Shown here one piece after another: positions 8,979 through 19,121 of a stretch of 64,000 nt of DNA. The notes beneath the pieces were generated by a model. It saw only the letters and a list, made by a program, of their open reading frames with translations. It was not told the DNA's origin and did not search any database. Each line of letters opens with the position of its first letter. Positions within the stretch are counted from its first letter, which is position 1. The stretch is from Arsukibacterium sp. UBA3155 (lineage in GTDB: Bacteria > Pseudomonadota > Gammaproteobacteria > Enterobacterales > Alteromonadaceae). The stretch lies in the NCBI GenBank assembly GCA_002364615.1, contig DEYP01000011.1, forward strand, positions 62,001 to 126,000, read 5' to 3'. The position numbers and the translations under genes are program-made.

Positions 8979-11207
8979 CTAGCGCGTTGTTGCCAAGGTT
9001 TCAGCAATTGCGGCTGGCTTTTCCAGCCAAAAAGGTAATCTTTGCTGCCGCCAGCTGGTTAATCGCAGTTTTTGGTCGCTAAATTCAACGGTAATGGCAC
9101 CATACTCTGCGGTATTAAGCAAAGGGACTTGCAGTAACGCCAGTCGCTGTTGCACCGCTGCAGCAGGATGCTGATAACCATTCATAAAGGCAGCGGCATT
9201 CAACGCAACGGCCGGGCGCACCTGTTGCAACATTGCCAGGCTGTTAACTGCACCACTACCATTATTGGCAAGAATAATGATATCAGCAGCCAAATTCTCA
9301 TTGTTATCAACCAACGCCTGCTCTGTAATCTGGTCTAGTTTACCGGGAATAAGTATCCGCCACGCACCTATCGTGATACGAACAATACAGCTGTCGCCTG
9401 CTTCGGCGCTCAGTATTTCAAGCCGGATATCCTGATATGTAGCAGGTAATTCAGCACAGGAACCTGCGCCAGGCTGCTGACTCAAACCAGTGAGGTTATG
9501 CTGGTCTACCTGGTAGTTGTGCTGCAACGCCCAGAACCGGCTACGTTCGGTGCGCAGCTGTCGAAAAAGGACATAATCGAGCTGTTGCACCCCAAGCTGC
9601 CGCAACACAGGTGCTAACTGACTGGCAGCAATGTCCTGAGTGGCCAGCGCGGGTGCCATGTCATACAACAAAGCTTGACGCCCCTTTTGCAGCAATACTG
9701 ATTGTCGCTGACCGCTATCGAGTAAATGTAATTGCCAGGGCGGCGACTGCAGCGTGCTGCCGGTAAGCAACAACAGGCTAAGGGGCAATAGCAGCACGGC
9801 GGCTTTTCTGGCAAAAATCAGCGAAATAAGCAAAATTATCGCCGAGAGTGCCACAGCCGTGCCCGAAACCTCTGTCACCGACCACCATACGGGCAACTGA
9901 GCGCTGTACTCTAACCACCACAATAACGGCAATAAAGCACTGTCGGCTAGCAGCCATAAGCCACTGGCATTGATACCCACAGCAGTGAGCACTAAACTGA
10001 GCAGCAATAATGGAATTGCAACCAGGCTGCACCAGGGCACAAATAGCAGATTGGAGAGCAGCATTAAAGGGCTGAAGCCTCCAAACAGGATGACGCCAAG
10101 CAGGGTCATTGCCAGGGTTAATATCAGGTGGAAGGTCAGAAACCAGCGCAACCGGCACCGCCAGTGATAGTGGGTTAGCGGATAACGCCACATCACAAGA
10201 AATATGATAGCGACCGCCAGCACCGACAGCCAGAAACTGACACTAAGCCCCCAGAACGGCCAGATCAGCAGTAATAAGGCGACTAAGAGCAACCAGAAGC
10301 GACTTAAGGATACTTTTAGCAACTGACTTCGGCACATAACCAGAATGGCAAGACCAATGCTCGCCCGCAAGGTGGGAATAGCAAAACTGGCAAGCCAGGC
10401 ATAAAGTAGCGCTACGGCCAACGCCAGTATTAAGGCCAGTTGCTGCTGTCGCGTCACCGCAAGCAAGCCTTTGCTCCAGCTGCCAAGCCACAGCATCCAG
10501 CCAAATACCAGCCCGATATGTAAACCAGAAATAGCCAGTAAGTGGCCTAAGCCTGCCTGCTGAGCGCCCTGCCATAGCCAGGGTGGAAAATCACGCTCAC
10601 CCACTGCCAGTGCTCTGAGTAAGGGTGCGGTACGATACGGCGCAATAGCCTGCTCTACCCGGGCAACAATACGCTGGCGTAAAGAGTATTGTTGCTTAAG
10701 CAGAATGTGCCGGCCAGCGACAACGTGGCCGCTTGCGACCACGCTTTCTACCAGCGCATAGGTTTCGGTGTTAAAGCCACCCGGGTTAGCATAGCCCTGG
10801 ACCGGTTTAAGTTGCAGCCTCAAGCGCCATTGCTGGCCAACGCTGAGCGTTGGTGGCTGTTGCCAGCGTAATGATAGTTTAAATCCCGATGCTGGCCCAC
10901 TTAGCACAGTTGCGCTAAGCTGGGTGTAGTCTGGATATACTTTAGGTGGCGTATCGATAATCACTAACACCGCATCGTCTGTGGTACTTAGCACGGCATC
11001 GCGGGCCATCTGATGCTGCTGATACTGCCAGCTCAGGCTGGCCAAAAAGCAGCCAGCGCCTAACATAAACGTTATTAACAGTGGCCGGCGCCAGACAAAA
11101 ACCAGCAAAAGCAGTATTCCAAAAAAAATACTGAAAAAAGGTGGCACTATCGGCAAAAATAATGACAATAGGCTGGCTGTAATAACTCCGATGCAAAATC
11201 CTAACAT
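8979..11207 (-). CDS. ComEC/Rec2-family membrane protein with degenerate metallo-beta-lactamase domain
   Basis: ComEC forms the inner-membrane channel for DNA during natural transformation. The 742-residue protein has an N-terminal DUF4131-type segment, a Competence domain with many helices (about residues 170-480; note LGHLLAISGLHIGLVFGWML) and a C-terminal beta-lactamase-fold domain from about residue 490. In that last domain the metal-ligand motifs look lost: LLDSGQRQ in place of DVGQGDA, no HxDxDH where FRQLRTERSRF is found, IPGKLD in place of TGDI, and NNGS in place of HHGS. The membrane channel may work without its nuclease. The position upstream of msbA matches E. coli ycaI. ATG at 11207 follows GAAAGAGG closely. 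Confidence 0.88.
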   Translation of the reverse strand: MLGFCIGVITASLLSLFLPIVPPFFSIFFGILLLLVFVWRRPLLITFMLGAGCFLASLSWQYQQHQMARDAVLSTTDDAVLVIIDTPPKVYPDYTQLSATVLSGPASGFKLSLRWQQPPTLSVGQQWRLRLQLKPVQGYANPGGFNTETYALVESVVASGHVVAGRHILLKQQYSLRQRIVARVEQAIAPYRTAPLLRALAVGERDFPPWLWQGAQQAGLGHLLAISGLHIGLVFGWMLWLGSWSKGLLAVTRQQQLALILALAVALLYAWLASFAIPTLRASIGLAILVMCRSQLLKVSLSRFWLLLVALLLLIWPFWGLSVSFWLSVLAVAIIFLVMWRYPLTHYHWRCRLRWFLTFHLILTLAMTLLGVILFGGFSPLMLLSNLLFVPWCSLVAIPLLLLSLVLTAVGINASGLWLLADSALLPLLWWLEYSAQLPVWWSVTEVSGTAVALSAIILLISLIFARKAAVLLLPLSLLLLTGSTLQSPPWQLHLLDSGQRQSVLLQKGRQALLYDMAPALATQDIAASQLAPVLRQLGVQQLDYVLFRQLRTERSRFWALQHNYQVDQHNLTGLSQQPGAGSCAELPATYQDIRLEILSAEAGDSCIVRITIGAWRILIPGKLDQITEQALVDNNENLAADIIILANNGSGAVNSLAMLQQVRPAVALNAAAFMNGYQHPAAAVQQRLALLQVPLLNTAEYGAITVEFSDQKLRLTSWRQQRLPFWLEKPAAIAETLATTR

Positions 11208-11230
11208 GGCCTCTTTCTATACAGGTTGGA

Positions 11231-11752
11231 ATGCCCAAAAAACTATTTAAGAAATATCTACCATCAGCTGAAAAAATCAAGCAACAAAAACTTATAAATT
11301 TATTTGGAAGTTTGCTACACGATGGTAACCTTTGGCATTTAAACCGACGCTCGGCGCGCGGTGCTTTTGCTGTGGGGCTGTTTTGGGCTTGGATCCCCAT
11401 GCCATTTCAGATGCTGGCAGCCGCCGCTACGGCAATTCCATTGCGAGTAAATATGCCGTTAACGATGGCATTAGTATGGACATCAAACCCGCTTACCATG
11501 CCGATTATGTTTTATTTAAGTTATCTGATTGGCGCTGTGGTGCTGGCGCAACCGCTGGAGCCATTTGCATTTGAGGCGAGTCTGGAATGGCTTAGTCATA
11601 GCTTACATACTATTGGTAAGCCGTTTTTACTGGGATCGGTATTAATGGCGATAACCGCCAGTATCAGCGGTTATTTTATGATTGACTGGCTATGGCGATT
11701 GTCTGTTAAGAAAGCCCAGCTTGCTAAATTGCTGAAAAACCGTAAGCGTTAA
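11231..11752 (+). CDS. DUF2062 membrane protein
   Basis: A 173-residue inner-membrane protein of the DUF2062 family, whose function is unknown. It has an N-terminal basic cytoplasmic segment (MPKKLFKKYLPSAEKIKQQK), the conserved DGNLWHLNRRSARGAFAVGLFW start of the domain is visible in part as LWHLNRRSARGAF, and three to four membrane helices follow, with a basic tail. It diverges from comEC with only 23 bases between the two starts, and ends seven bases before the convergent lolE stop. Confidence 0.85.
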   Translation: MPKKLFKKYLPSAEKIKQQKLINLFGSLLHDGNLWHLNRRSARGAFAVGLFWAWIPMPFQMLAAAATAIPLRVNMPLTMALVWTSNPLTMPIMFYLSYLIGAVVLAQPLEPFAFEASLEWLSHSLHTIGKPFLLGSVLMAITASISGYFMIDWLWRLSVKKAQLAKLLKNRKR

Positions 11753-11758
11753 CCGGGC

Positions 11759-12997
11759 TTAGTGCTGGCCAAGAATGGTCGCAGGTTCAACTTTACTGGC
11801 GCGCCAGGCGGGGTATAGCGTCGCCAGCAAACTGAGTAACAACGCTATGCTCAGGGTCAGTAGCACATCCTGCCAGCGCAGCACTGAAGGCACAAAGTCG
11901 ATAAAATAAATGCTTGGATCCAGTAAGGTGCTGCCCACCACCCGGGTTATGGTGGCAAAAACTGATTCAATTGTACTGGCGAGCAGCACACCAAACGCTA
12001 CCCCCAGCAGCGAACCAATAAGTCCGTTTAGCCAACCAAGCAATACAAAGGTTTTAATCAGCTGGCCGGGCGCCATCCCCATGGTCAGCAAGATCGCAAT
12101 GTCCGCTTCTTTCTCACGTACCGCCATAACCAGGGTTGCCACAATATTAAAACAGGCCACAGTAATAACCAGGGTTAGTACCAGATACAAAATAGCCCTT
12201 ACCATCTGAATATCGTTGTAAACATGCCCCTGACTACGATACCAATCCAGCGTGTAGACGTACTCGTCAGATAGCCGGCCGAGCACCCGCGCCAACTGCG
12301 GCGCCGCGAATACGTCATCTACCCTAAACGCCAACCCATGTACCTCACCCTCTGACATTCCTAACCAGAGTGCTAATGCCGGCATATCAACCCATACCTG
12401 GCTGTAGTCAAGCTGGCCACCGAGCGCCACAATGCCGCTGACCGTTAAACTGACGGTGCGATGACTGGCCAGACTGCCATCGGCAGCAAACCGGGGCAGC
12501 ATCAGTTGCAAACTTTGCCCCACCGTAATGTCTAAGGCATCAGCAATACCCTGGCCCAGGATAATTTGCGTGTCATCCAGCATAGCCATACTACCTTGGG
12601 TAACAAACTCAGTAACCGCACTGATCTGCTGCTCGTGTTGCAGGCTTACGCCCCGCACCTGAGCCGCTTTTACCGCACTGCCATGGCGCAGCATGCCGTT
12701 GGCTTTAATAAAAGGCGCGCCGGCACTCACACCATCCACCCCAGACATGGTTGCAAGCTGGCGTGGCCAGTCGGTCAGCGAATAATCTACCGCTTCAAGC
12801 TCAATATGGGGGATCACTGCCAGCAAGCGATCTTTTAACGCTTGCTCAAAGCCGTTCATTACCGACAGCGCCAGAATAAGAATAGCGACGCCAAGGGCAA
12901 TACCCGAGGTAGAGGACGCCGAGATAAAACGGATAAAGCCACTGGTGTGACGGGTGGATCGGTAGCGCTTTGCCAGTTGCCAGGCCAGACTAGCCAT
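11759..12997 (-). CDS. lolE: Lipoprotein-releasing system permease LolE
   Basis: One of the two transmembrane subunits of LolCDE, which extracts outer-membrane lipoproteins from the inner membrane and hands them to LolA. The 412-residue protein has one N-terminal helix, a large periplasmic domain (about residues 50-255) and three C-terminal helices (MacB-like fold). The N-terminal stretch [20 protein letters not shown] and [10 protein letters not shown] resemble E. coli LolE more than LolC. It starts eight bases inside lolD and is the last gene of the operon. Confidence 0.92.
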   Translation of the reverse strand: MASLAWQLAKRYRSTRHTSGFIRFISASSTSGIALGVAILILALSVMNGFEQALKDRLLAVIPHIELEAVDYSLTDWPRQLATMSGVDGVSAGAPFIKANGMLRHGSAVKAAQVRGVSLQHEQQISAVTEFVTQGSMAMLDDTQIILGQGIADALDITVGQSLQLMLPRFAADGSLASHRTVSLTVSGIVALGGQLDYSQVWVDMPALALWLGMSEGEVHGLAFRVDDVFAAPQLARVLGRLSDEYVYTLDWYRSQGHVYNDIQMVRAILYLVLTLVITVACFNIVATLVMAVREKEADIAILLTMGMAPGQLIKTFVLLGWLNGLIGSLLGVAFGVLLASTIESVFATITRVVGSTLLDPSIYFIDFVPSVLRWQDVLLTLSIALLLSLLATLYPAWRASKVEPATILGQH

Positions 12998-13673
12998 GCA
13001 TCACCTCAAGCTTTCCTTCACGCATCAGATACTGGGTATCCAGCCTTCCTGCCAGTTCTGTATCGTGGGTTACAACTACAAAACTGGTCGCCATACTGGT
13101 ATTTAACTCGCGCAATAACTGGTAGATAGACTCGGCAGTATGCTGATCCAGATTACCGGTCGGCTCATCAGCGAGCACCAGAGCAGGTTGGGTAACCAGG
13201 GCTCTGGCAATGGCTACCCGTTGCCGCTCGCCGCCACTCAGTTCTGAGGGCTTGTGATGGCCCCGGTGGCTCAGGCCTACCCGGGTAAGCAGCGCCGCTG
13301 CTTTTTCCAGAGCATTCTGCTTATTGTCGCCCCGGATTAACAGCGGCATTGCCACATTTTCCAGCGCAGTAAAATCCATTAACAAATGATGAAACTGGTA
13401 AATAAAACCCAGCTGCTGATTACGTAACCTGGCCTTTTTAGCTGAACTTAACCCTGCAAGAGATTCGCCGGCAATGTCGACCGAGCCGCTGTCAGCCAGA
13501 TCCAGCGCACCTAAAATATGCAGCAAGGTACTTTTACCCGAACCGGAACTTCCGACTATTGCCACCATTTCCCCGGCGGCGACACTCAGGCTCACGTTAT
13601 CTAATACCTGAGTAACCGCGCTGCCATCGCGGTAGCTTTTACTGATCTGGTGAGCTTCTAATACTTTATTCAT
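12990..13673 (-). CDS. lolD: Lipoprotein-releasing system ATP-binding protein LolD
   Basis: ATPase of LolCDE on the cytoplasmic side. The 227-residue ABC protein has Walker [10 protein letters not shown] (about residue 42), the Q-loop, signature [15 protein letters not shown] and Walker [31 protein letters not shown] is the Q-loop region typical of LolD. It overlaps lolC upstream and lolE downstream by eight bases each, so the three subunits are translated together. Confidence 0.97.
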   Translation of the reverse strand: MNKVLEAHQISKSYRDGSAVTQVLDNVSLSVAAGEMVAIVGSSGSGKSTLLHILGALDLADSGSVDIAGESLAGLSSAKKARLRNQQLGFIYQFHHLLMDFTALENVAMPLLIRGDNKQNALEKAAALLTRVGLSHRGHHKPSELSGGERQRVAIARALVTQPALVLADEPTGNLDQHTAESIYQLLRELNTSMATSFVVVTHDTELAGRLDTQYLMREGKLEVMHG

Positions 13674-14865
13674 CGCGCAAAATTTCCGCCGGATTAACTT
13701 TAACAGCCCGCCAGGCTGGATACAGCACTGCCAGCAGGGTTAACCCTACTGCACAGGCGAAGATAGTGATAATTTGTAATGGGTTAATGTCGATGGGTAA
13801 GGCAATGCCGCTGGCCAGCTGCAAGCCGAATACATTCAGTACTTCGTTAAGCTGCAAGCTTAATACTACCCCGCCGAACACCCCGAGCAGCGCGCCAACC
13901 ATGCCGTTGACGACGCCCTGAAACGCAAACACCATAAACAATTGACTATCCGTCATGCCCAGTGTCTTTAAAATTGCCACTTCCGCTTGTTTTTCCGTCA
14001 CCATCATCACCAACGCCGAGACAATGTTAAAGGCGGCCACGGCGACAATCAGGAGTAACATCAACCACATCATGGCCTTTTCCATCGCCACCGCAGCAAA
14101 CAATTTACCCTGACTCTGGCGCCAGTCTGTGACACTGCGTAATTGGGCATTTTTGCTTAAGCGCTCTGCCAGCAATGGGGCACTGAACGGTTCTGCCAGG
14201 CTTAAGCGCCACGCGGGTTCGCGACTGGAAACAGGCAGCAACCGGGCCAGATCATCCAGCCGGGTGACCGCAAGTAAACCATCAACTTCAGAGCCGGTGT
14301 CGACAATGCCCACAACTTCAAACAGCCGCTGTCGGGGTAGCCAGCCTACCGGAGTATAACTGCCCCCCTGCGCCAGCATAAAACGTAATTGCTGGCCACG
14401 GCTAACCTCCAACTGCTCTGCCAGGCCTCGACCTAACACTACACCATAACGGGTATCGGCGAAGTTTTGCCAGCTACCGACCACCAGCGCCTGCTCTAGA
14501 AATTGCGGTAACTGCTGCGGATTAATGCCCTGCAACATCACCGCATTCAGTTGCCTGGGTGCCTGAACCAGGGCTTCGGTTTGTAAAAATGGGCTGATAT
14601 CCTGCACACCATCGTGCTCGGTTAACGCCGCTTGCCAGGCATTGTCAGCAGTTAAGGGCTGCACCACAACGTGGGGAATTACTCCCAGGATGCGTTTTTT
14701 AAGTTCAGCTTCAAAGCCATTCATTACCGAGCTAACCAGTGTTAAGGCCATTACACCCAGCAAAATACCTGCTACTGAAAAAAAAGTAATAAATGAGATA
14801 AAGGCATTGCCCTTGCGGCTTTGGCTATAACGTAAACCAAGCAAAATGCTGACAGGTAATTGCAT
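13666..14865 (-). CDS. lolC: Lipoprotein-releasing system permease LolC
   Basis: First membrane subunit of the LolCDE transporter, which in E. coli provides the LolA docking hook. The 399-residue protein has the same one-plus-three helix layout with a periplasmic domain as LolE. The N terminus ([20 protein letters not shown], then [20 protein letters not shown]) and [12 protein letters not shown] in the periplasmic domain resemble E. coli LolC. It is the first gene of a tight lolC-lolD-lolE operon, divergent from the PilZ-like gene. Confidence 0.92.
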   Translation of the reverse strand: MQLPVSILLGLRYSQSRKGNAFISFITFFSVAGILLGVMALTLVSSVMNGFEAELKKRILGVIPHVVVQPLTADNAWQAALTEHDGVQDISPFLQTEALVQAPRQLNAVMLQGINPQQLPQFLEQALVVGSWQNFADTRYGVVLGRGLAEQLEVSRGQQLRFMLAQGGSYTPVGWLPRQRLFEVVGIVDTGSEVDGLLAVTRLDDLARLLPVSSREPAWRLSLAEPFSAPLLAERLSKNAQLRSVTDWRQSQGKLFAAVAMEKAMMWLMLLLIVAVAAFNIVSALVMMVTEKQAEVAILKTLGMTDSQLFMVFAFQGVVNGMVGALLGVFGGVVLSLQLNEVLNVFGLQLASGIALPIDINPLQIITIFACAVGLTLLAVLYPAWRAVKVNPAEILRDE

Positions 14866-14975
14866 GTTAATATTCAGGACTTCGCCTCGGTTAGATGGTA
14901 AATTAGCTGCAAAAATCGCTGCTGATAATAGTGATTATTAGCCATAATGACAAGCAACCTTACTCGAGGCCTGCT

Positions 14976-15566
14976 ATGGACCCAATATTACAGTCGTTAA
15001 CCGACGCGTATAACGACTACTTTAATGTCGAGCACGACATTACTGTCAATTGCAAAGAGATTAACGGCAGTTTGCCTTCTGAGCAGGAATTTTTAGCCAG
15101 TATTCCGGAACCGTTTTTACTGGCTGGTGAAATGGGTGGCTTAAACATGTCGGCCTTGCGCTCACTTAACCGGATTGGCGAACTGGCTGATGAGTTAGCT
15201 AATTATCTGCAGCAGCAAGCACGCAAGATCGACTTGTTGCTGCATTACGTACTTCGACAGCAAGACAGCTCAGAGCATCGTCAGTATACGTTAAGTTATG
15301 GTGGTGCAGGATTATGCTTGCAAAGCAGCCAACCGGTTGCGCTGCTGGCACTGGTTGAATTAAAAGTTTTTCTGGCTGAAAACGAAGGGGCGGTATATTG
15401 CCTGGGCCAGGTAATCAGTTCTGAGCAGACAAGCGATGGCTGGCAAATAAAAGTTGTGTTCAGGCGGATTAGAGATCAAGATCGCGAACTTATTGTTCGG
15501 GCCAGTTTGCATCAGCAATCGCGCCAGTTAAAACAAAAAGCCGCGCAGCGCCAGTTACCAGATTAA
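14976..15566 (+). CDS. PilZ-like domain protein
   Basis: A 196-residue cytoplasmic protein with an N-terminal helical half and a C-terminal half that looks like a PilZ beta barrel, a fold that often binds cyclic di-GMP. The stretch YTLSYGGAGLCLQS matches the second PilZ motif (D/N-x-S-x-x-G). The usual RxxxR motif just before it is not recognisable, so nucleotide binding is doubtful. I chose ATG 14976, with GAGG seven bases upstream, over an ATG 45 bases earlier that has no ribosome binding site. It diverges from lolC and lies upstream of mfd. Family assignment is by pattern and moderate. Confidence 0.6.
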   Translation: MDPILQSLTDAYNDYFNVEHDITVNCKEINGSLPSEQEFLASIPEPFLLAGEMGGLNMSALRSLNRIGELADELANYLQQQARKIDLLLHYVLRQQDSSEHRQYTLSYGGAGLCLQSSQPVALLALVELKVFLAENEGAVYCLGQVISSEQTSDGWQIKVVFRRIRDQDRELIVRASLHQQSRQLKQKAAQRQLPD

Positions 15567-15641
15567 CCATCTGCAGTAAAAGTTGGCGCTGCTGCCAGCA
15601 TTAATAACAGTGACATTATTTGTATAGGGCTTCAGGTTTTA

Positions 15642-18600
15642 ATGAGTTTTATTAAGTTTTTACCACGGATTAAACGTCAGCAGGATCAGATTAGCTGGGG
15701 CCAGCTGCATGGCGCCGCCTTACCTTATGCTATTGCGCAACTGGTACAGGCCGAACCCGGGGTATATTTACTGATCGTGCCCGACACCCCCAGTGCGCTC
15801 AGGCTGGAACAGGAACTGGCAGTTTTTTTTAATGACAGCAGCTGCCCCGTGCTCACCCTGCCCGATTGGGAAACGCTGCCTTATGACGTATTTTCGCCGC
15901 ATCAGGATATTATTTCCCAACGTCTGAAGACGCTTTATCAGTTGCCAAGGCTAACGCAGGGACTGGTTATTGTGCCGGTCAGTACCTTGCTGCTTAAAAT
16001 CAGCCAGCGTAATTATCTGGAACAGTCCAGTTTTCTGATTGAGCAGGGCCAGCAGGTTGATTTAACCGAGCTGAAGTTGCAACTGACTGCGGTCGGTTAC
16101 CGGGCAGTGGACCAGGTAATGGAGCATGGCGAGTTTTCAGCCCGTGGCTCGTTACTCGATCTATTTCCAATGGGTTGCAGCTCGCCTTTTCGCATCGACT
16201 TTTTTGATAATGAAGTGGATGGCATTCGTACTTTTGATCCCGATAATCAGCGCAGTTTAAGCCAGGTCAAGGCCATTGAGTTATTGCCTGCCCATGAGTT
16301 TCCGACTGATAAAGCCGCGATCGAGCGGTTCCGGCTGCGCTATCGTGAGCGTTTTGCGGCCCGTAATGAAAAAGAGTCATTATATCAGCAAGTCACACAA
16401 GGCATTTTCCCGGCGGGTATTGAATACTACTTGCCCTTGTTTGCTGAGCACACAGCCAGCTTGTTCAGTTTTTTACCGCCAGGCTGTATTGCCTTAAGTT
16501 ATGGTGACATTGAACACAATGCCAATCAGTTCTGGCTTGAGCTAAAGCGCCGCTATCATGATCGCGCTATCGACACCATGCGGCCGATTTTGCCACCGCA
16601 GGAACTCTACCTGCAAACCGATGAGCTGTTCAGTGAACTTAATAATTTCAGCCGGTTAAAACTAAGCCGTGCCACCTTACCAGCCAAAGCTGGCCAGGAA
16701 AATGCACCGGTTACCGAGTTACCAGATCTGAATATCCAGCATCAGTTAAAGCAGCCACTTAGCTTGCTTAGCCAGTTTTTAGTAAGCTTAAAGCAGCAAA
16801 ATGGCCGGGCAATTTTCTTTGTGGAAAGTGAAGGCCGGCGGGAAAGCCTGCATCAGCTGTTTAACAAAGCCGGGATCCGGGCACCTGAAATTACCCGGCT
16901 GGCTGATTTTGCCAACAGCGACGCTGATTTAGTCATACTGGTAGGCGCCCTGGAGCAAGGTGCCTTTATTACCAGCAGCCCGCCACTGGCCCTTATCAGT
17001 GAAAACGAGCTGTTTGGTCAGAAAATAAGCCAGCGCCGGCGCCGAAAAAAAAGTCAGCAGGTTTCCTCCGATACGATTATCCGCAATCTGGCCGAGCTGA
17101 CCGAAGGTCAGCCCGTGGTTCATTTACAGCATGGCGTTGGCCGCTACCAGGGGCTACAGGTGCTGGATGCGGCAGGGATCAGCGCAGAATTTGTTACCAT
17201 TGAATATGCCGGTAGCAGTAAGTTATACGTGCCGGTTTCTTCGTTACACCTGCTAAGCCGCTATTCCGGTAGCGATCAGGAACATGCACCGTTACATAAA
17301 TTGGGCAACGACACCTGGGAAAAAGCCCGGCGTAAAGCCGCTGAAAAAATTCGTGATGTTGCCGCAGAGCTACTGGATGTCTATGCCCAGCGTGCCGCCC
17401 ACCAGGGTTATGCCTTTAAAGTCGATCTGGAGCAATATGCGGCGTTTGCCGATAGCTTCCCGTTTGAGGAAACTGCCGATCAACAAGACGCTATTACTGC
17501 TGTTTTAAATGATATGCAAACCCCGCAACCCATGGATCGGCTGGTCTGCGGTGATGTTGGCTTTGGTAAAACCGAAGTGGCAATGCGTGCAGCCTTTATT
17601 GCGGTTAATGATGGCAAACAAGTGGCGATTCTGGTGCCCACCACCCTGTTGGCACAACAACACTTTGAGAACTTTAAAGACCGTTTCGCTAACTGGCCGG
17701 TACGGGTTGAAGTGTTATCCCGCTTTGTCAGCCAGAAGCAGCAAAAAGCGGTATTAGAAGATGTTGCCAACGGCAAAGTCGATATTTTAATTGGTACCCA
17801 TAAATTATTGCAGGACGATATTAAACTGCACGATTTGGGTCTGCTGATTGTTGACGAGGAACACCGCTTCGGGGTGCGCCAGAAAGAAAAAATTAAAGCA
17901 CTGCGGGCCAATATTGATATTTTAACCATGACCGCCACGCCGATTCCGCGTACTTTAAATATGTCTATGTCCGGCATGCGGGATCTCTCCATTATCGCTA
18001 CGCCGCCGGCTCGCAGGCTGGCAGTGAAAACCTTTGTCAGGGAATTTGAGGCCGGCTTATTGCGTGAAGCCGTCATGCGGGAAATCCTGCGCGGTGGCCA
18101 GGTCTATTTTTTACATAACGACGTGGCGACCATTGAAAAAATGGCGAGTGATCTGACCGAGCTGGTACCAGAAGCCAATATTGCTATTGCCCATGGTCAG
18201 CTGCGTGAGCGTGACTTAGAACGGATCATGGCAGATTTCTATCATCAGCGTTTTAACCTGCTATTGTGCTCTACCATTATCGAAACGGGTATTGATGTAC
18301 CCACCGCCAACACCATTATCATTAACCGGGCTGATAACTTTGGTCTCGCACAGCTGCATCAGCTGCGGGGTCGGGTTGGCCGTTCTCATCATCAGGCTTA
18401 CGCTTATTTGCTGACACCGCCACCCAAACGGCTTAGCAAAGATGCTGAAAAACGGTTGGAAGCCATTTCGTCACTGGAAGACTTAGGTGCCGGTTTTGCG
18501 CTGGCAACGCATGATTTAGAAATCCGCGGAGCCGGTGAACTGTTAGGCGATGAGCAAAGCGGCCAGATTGAAACTATCGGTTTCACCCTGTACATGGACA

Positions 18601-19121
18601 TGCTGGATGAAGCCGTTACCGCACTGAAAGAAGGCCGTCAGCCCAGCCTGGATATGATGCTAAGCCAGCAAAGCGAAATTGATTTAAAACTGCCAGCGCT
18701 GCTACCCGACAGCTATATCCCTGATGTAAACTTACGGCTATCTTTCTATAAAAAGCTGGCCAGTGCCAAAGATGACAGCGAGTTGGATGATGTGCAAGTG
18801 GAGTTGATTGACCGGTTCGGCCTGCTACCTGATGCGGCAAAAAATCTGGTTAAGCTTACTGAATTTAAGCAGCAAGCCCAGCAGCTTGGCATTAAACGAA
18901 TTGAAGCTAATGCCAAAGGCGGATTAATTGAGTTTGCAGAAAAAACTCGGGTTGCCCCTGCCTATATTATTGGGCTTATCCAGCAACAAAGCCGGATATT
19001 TAAACTGGAAAGCGGTCAGAAACTACGGTTTACTATCGCCAGCCCTGATGCCAAAGACCGGTTAAACCTGGTAGCCAATATGCTGGCTGATTTCAGTCAG
19101 CATCAGCTGGAGAAAGCATGA
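15642..19121 (+). CDS. mfd: Transcription-repair coupling factor Mfd
   Basis: Removes RNA polymerase stalled at DNA lesions and recruits UvrA. The 1159-residue length is standard. Domains in order are the UvrB-like module (about residues 1-350), the RNA polymerase interaction domain with GQPVVHLQHGVGRYQGL (about 485-550), the RecG-like helicase with Walker A CGDVGFGKTEVA (about 636), DEEHRFG as the DExx box, TMTATPIPRTLN and the second-domain LLCSTIIETGIDVP, and the TRCF C-terminal domain. UvrB, also in the window, acts in the same repair pathway. The csiV start overlaps its stop as ATGA. Confidence 0.98.
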   Translation: MSFIKFLPRIKRQQDQISWGQLHGAALPYAIAQLVQAEPGVYLLIVPDTPSALRLEQELAVFFNDSSCPVLTLPDWETLPYDVFSPHQDIISQRLKTLYQLPRLTQGLVIVPVSTLLLKISQRNYLEQSSFLIEQGQQVDLTELKLQLTAVGYRAVDQVMEHGEFSARGSLLDLFPMGCSSPFRIDFFDNEVDGIRTFDPDNQRSLSQVKAIELLPAHEFPTDKAAIERFRLRYRERFAARNEKESLYQQVTQGIFPAGIEYYLPLFAEHTASLFSFLPPGCIALSYGDIEHNANQFWLELKRRYHDRAIDTMRPILPPQELYLQTDELFSELNNFSRLKLSRATLPAKAGQENAPVTELPDLNIQHQLKQPLSLLSQFLVSLKQQNGRAIFFVESEGRRESLHQLFNKAGIRAPEITRLADFANSDADLVILVGALEQGAFITSSPPLALISENELFGQKISQRRRRKKSQQVSSDTIIRNLAELTEGQPVVHLQHGVGRYQGLQVLDAAGISAEFVTIEYAGSSKLYVPVSSLHLLSRYSGSDQEHAPLHKLGNDTWEKARRKAAEKIRDVAAELLDVYAQRAAHQGYAFKVDLEQYAAFADSFPFEETADQQDAITAVLNDMQTPQPMDRLVCGDVGFGKTEVAMRAAFIAVNDGKQVAILVPTTLLAQQHFENFKDRFANWPVRVEVLSRFVSQKQQKAVLEDVANGKVDILIGTHKLLQDDIKLHDLGLLIVDEEHRFGVRQKEKIKALRANIDILTMTATPIPRTLNMSMSGMRDLSIIATPPARRLAVKTFVREFEAGLLREAVMREILRGGQVYFLHNDVATIEKMASDLTELVPEANIAIAHGQLRERDLERIMADFYHQRFNLLLCSTIIETGIDVPTANTIIINRADNFGLAQLHQLRGRVGRSHHQAYAYLLTPPPKRLSKDAEKRLEAISSLEDLGAGFALATHDLEIRGAGELLGDEQSGQIETIGFTLYMDMLDEAVTALKEGRQPSLDMMLSQQSEIDLKLPALLPDSYIPDVNLRLSFYKKLASAKDDSELDDVQVELIDRFGLLPDAAKNLVKLTEFKQQAQQLGIKRIEANAKGGLIEFAEKTRVAPAYIIGLIQQQSRIFKLESGQKLRFTIASPDAKDRLNLVANMLADFSQHQLEKA

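Noticed and set aside
17480-18076. A 198-residue open frame on the minus strand inside mfd
   Set aside because: It is the antisense shadow of a conserved coding region, without a recognisable product or ribosome binding site.
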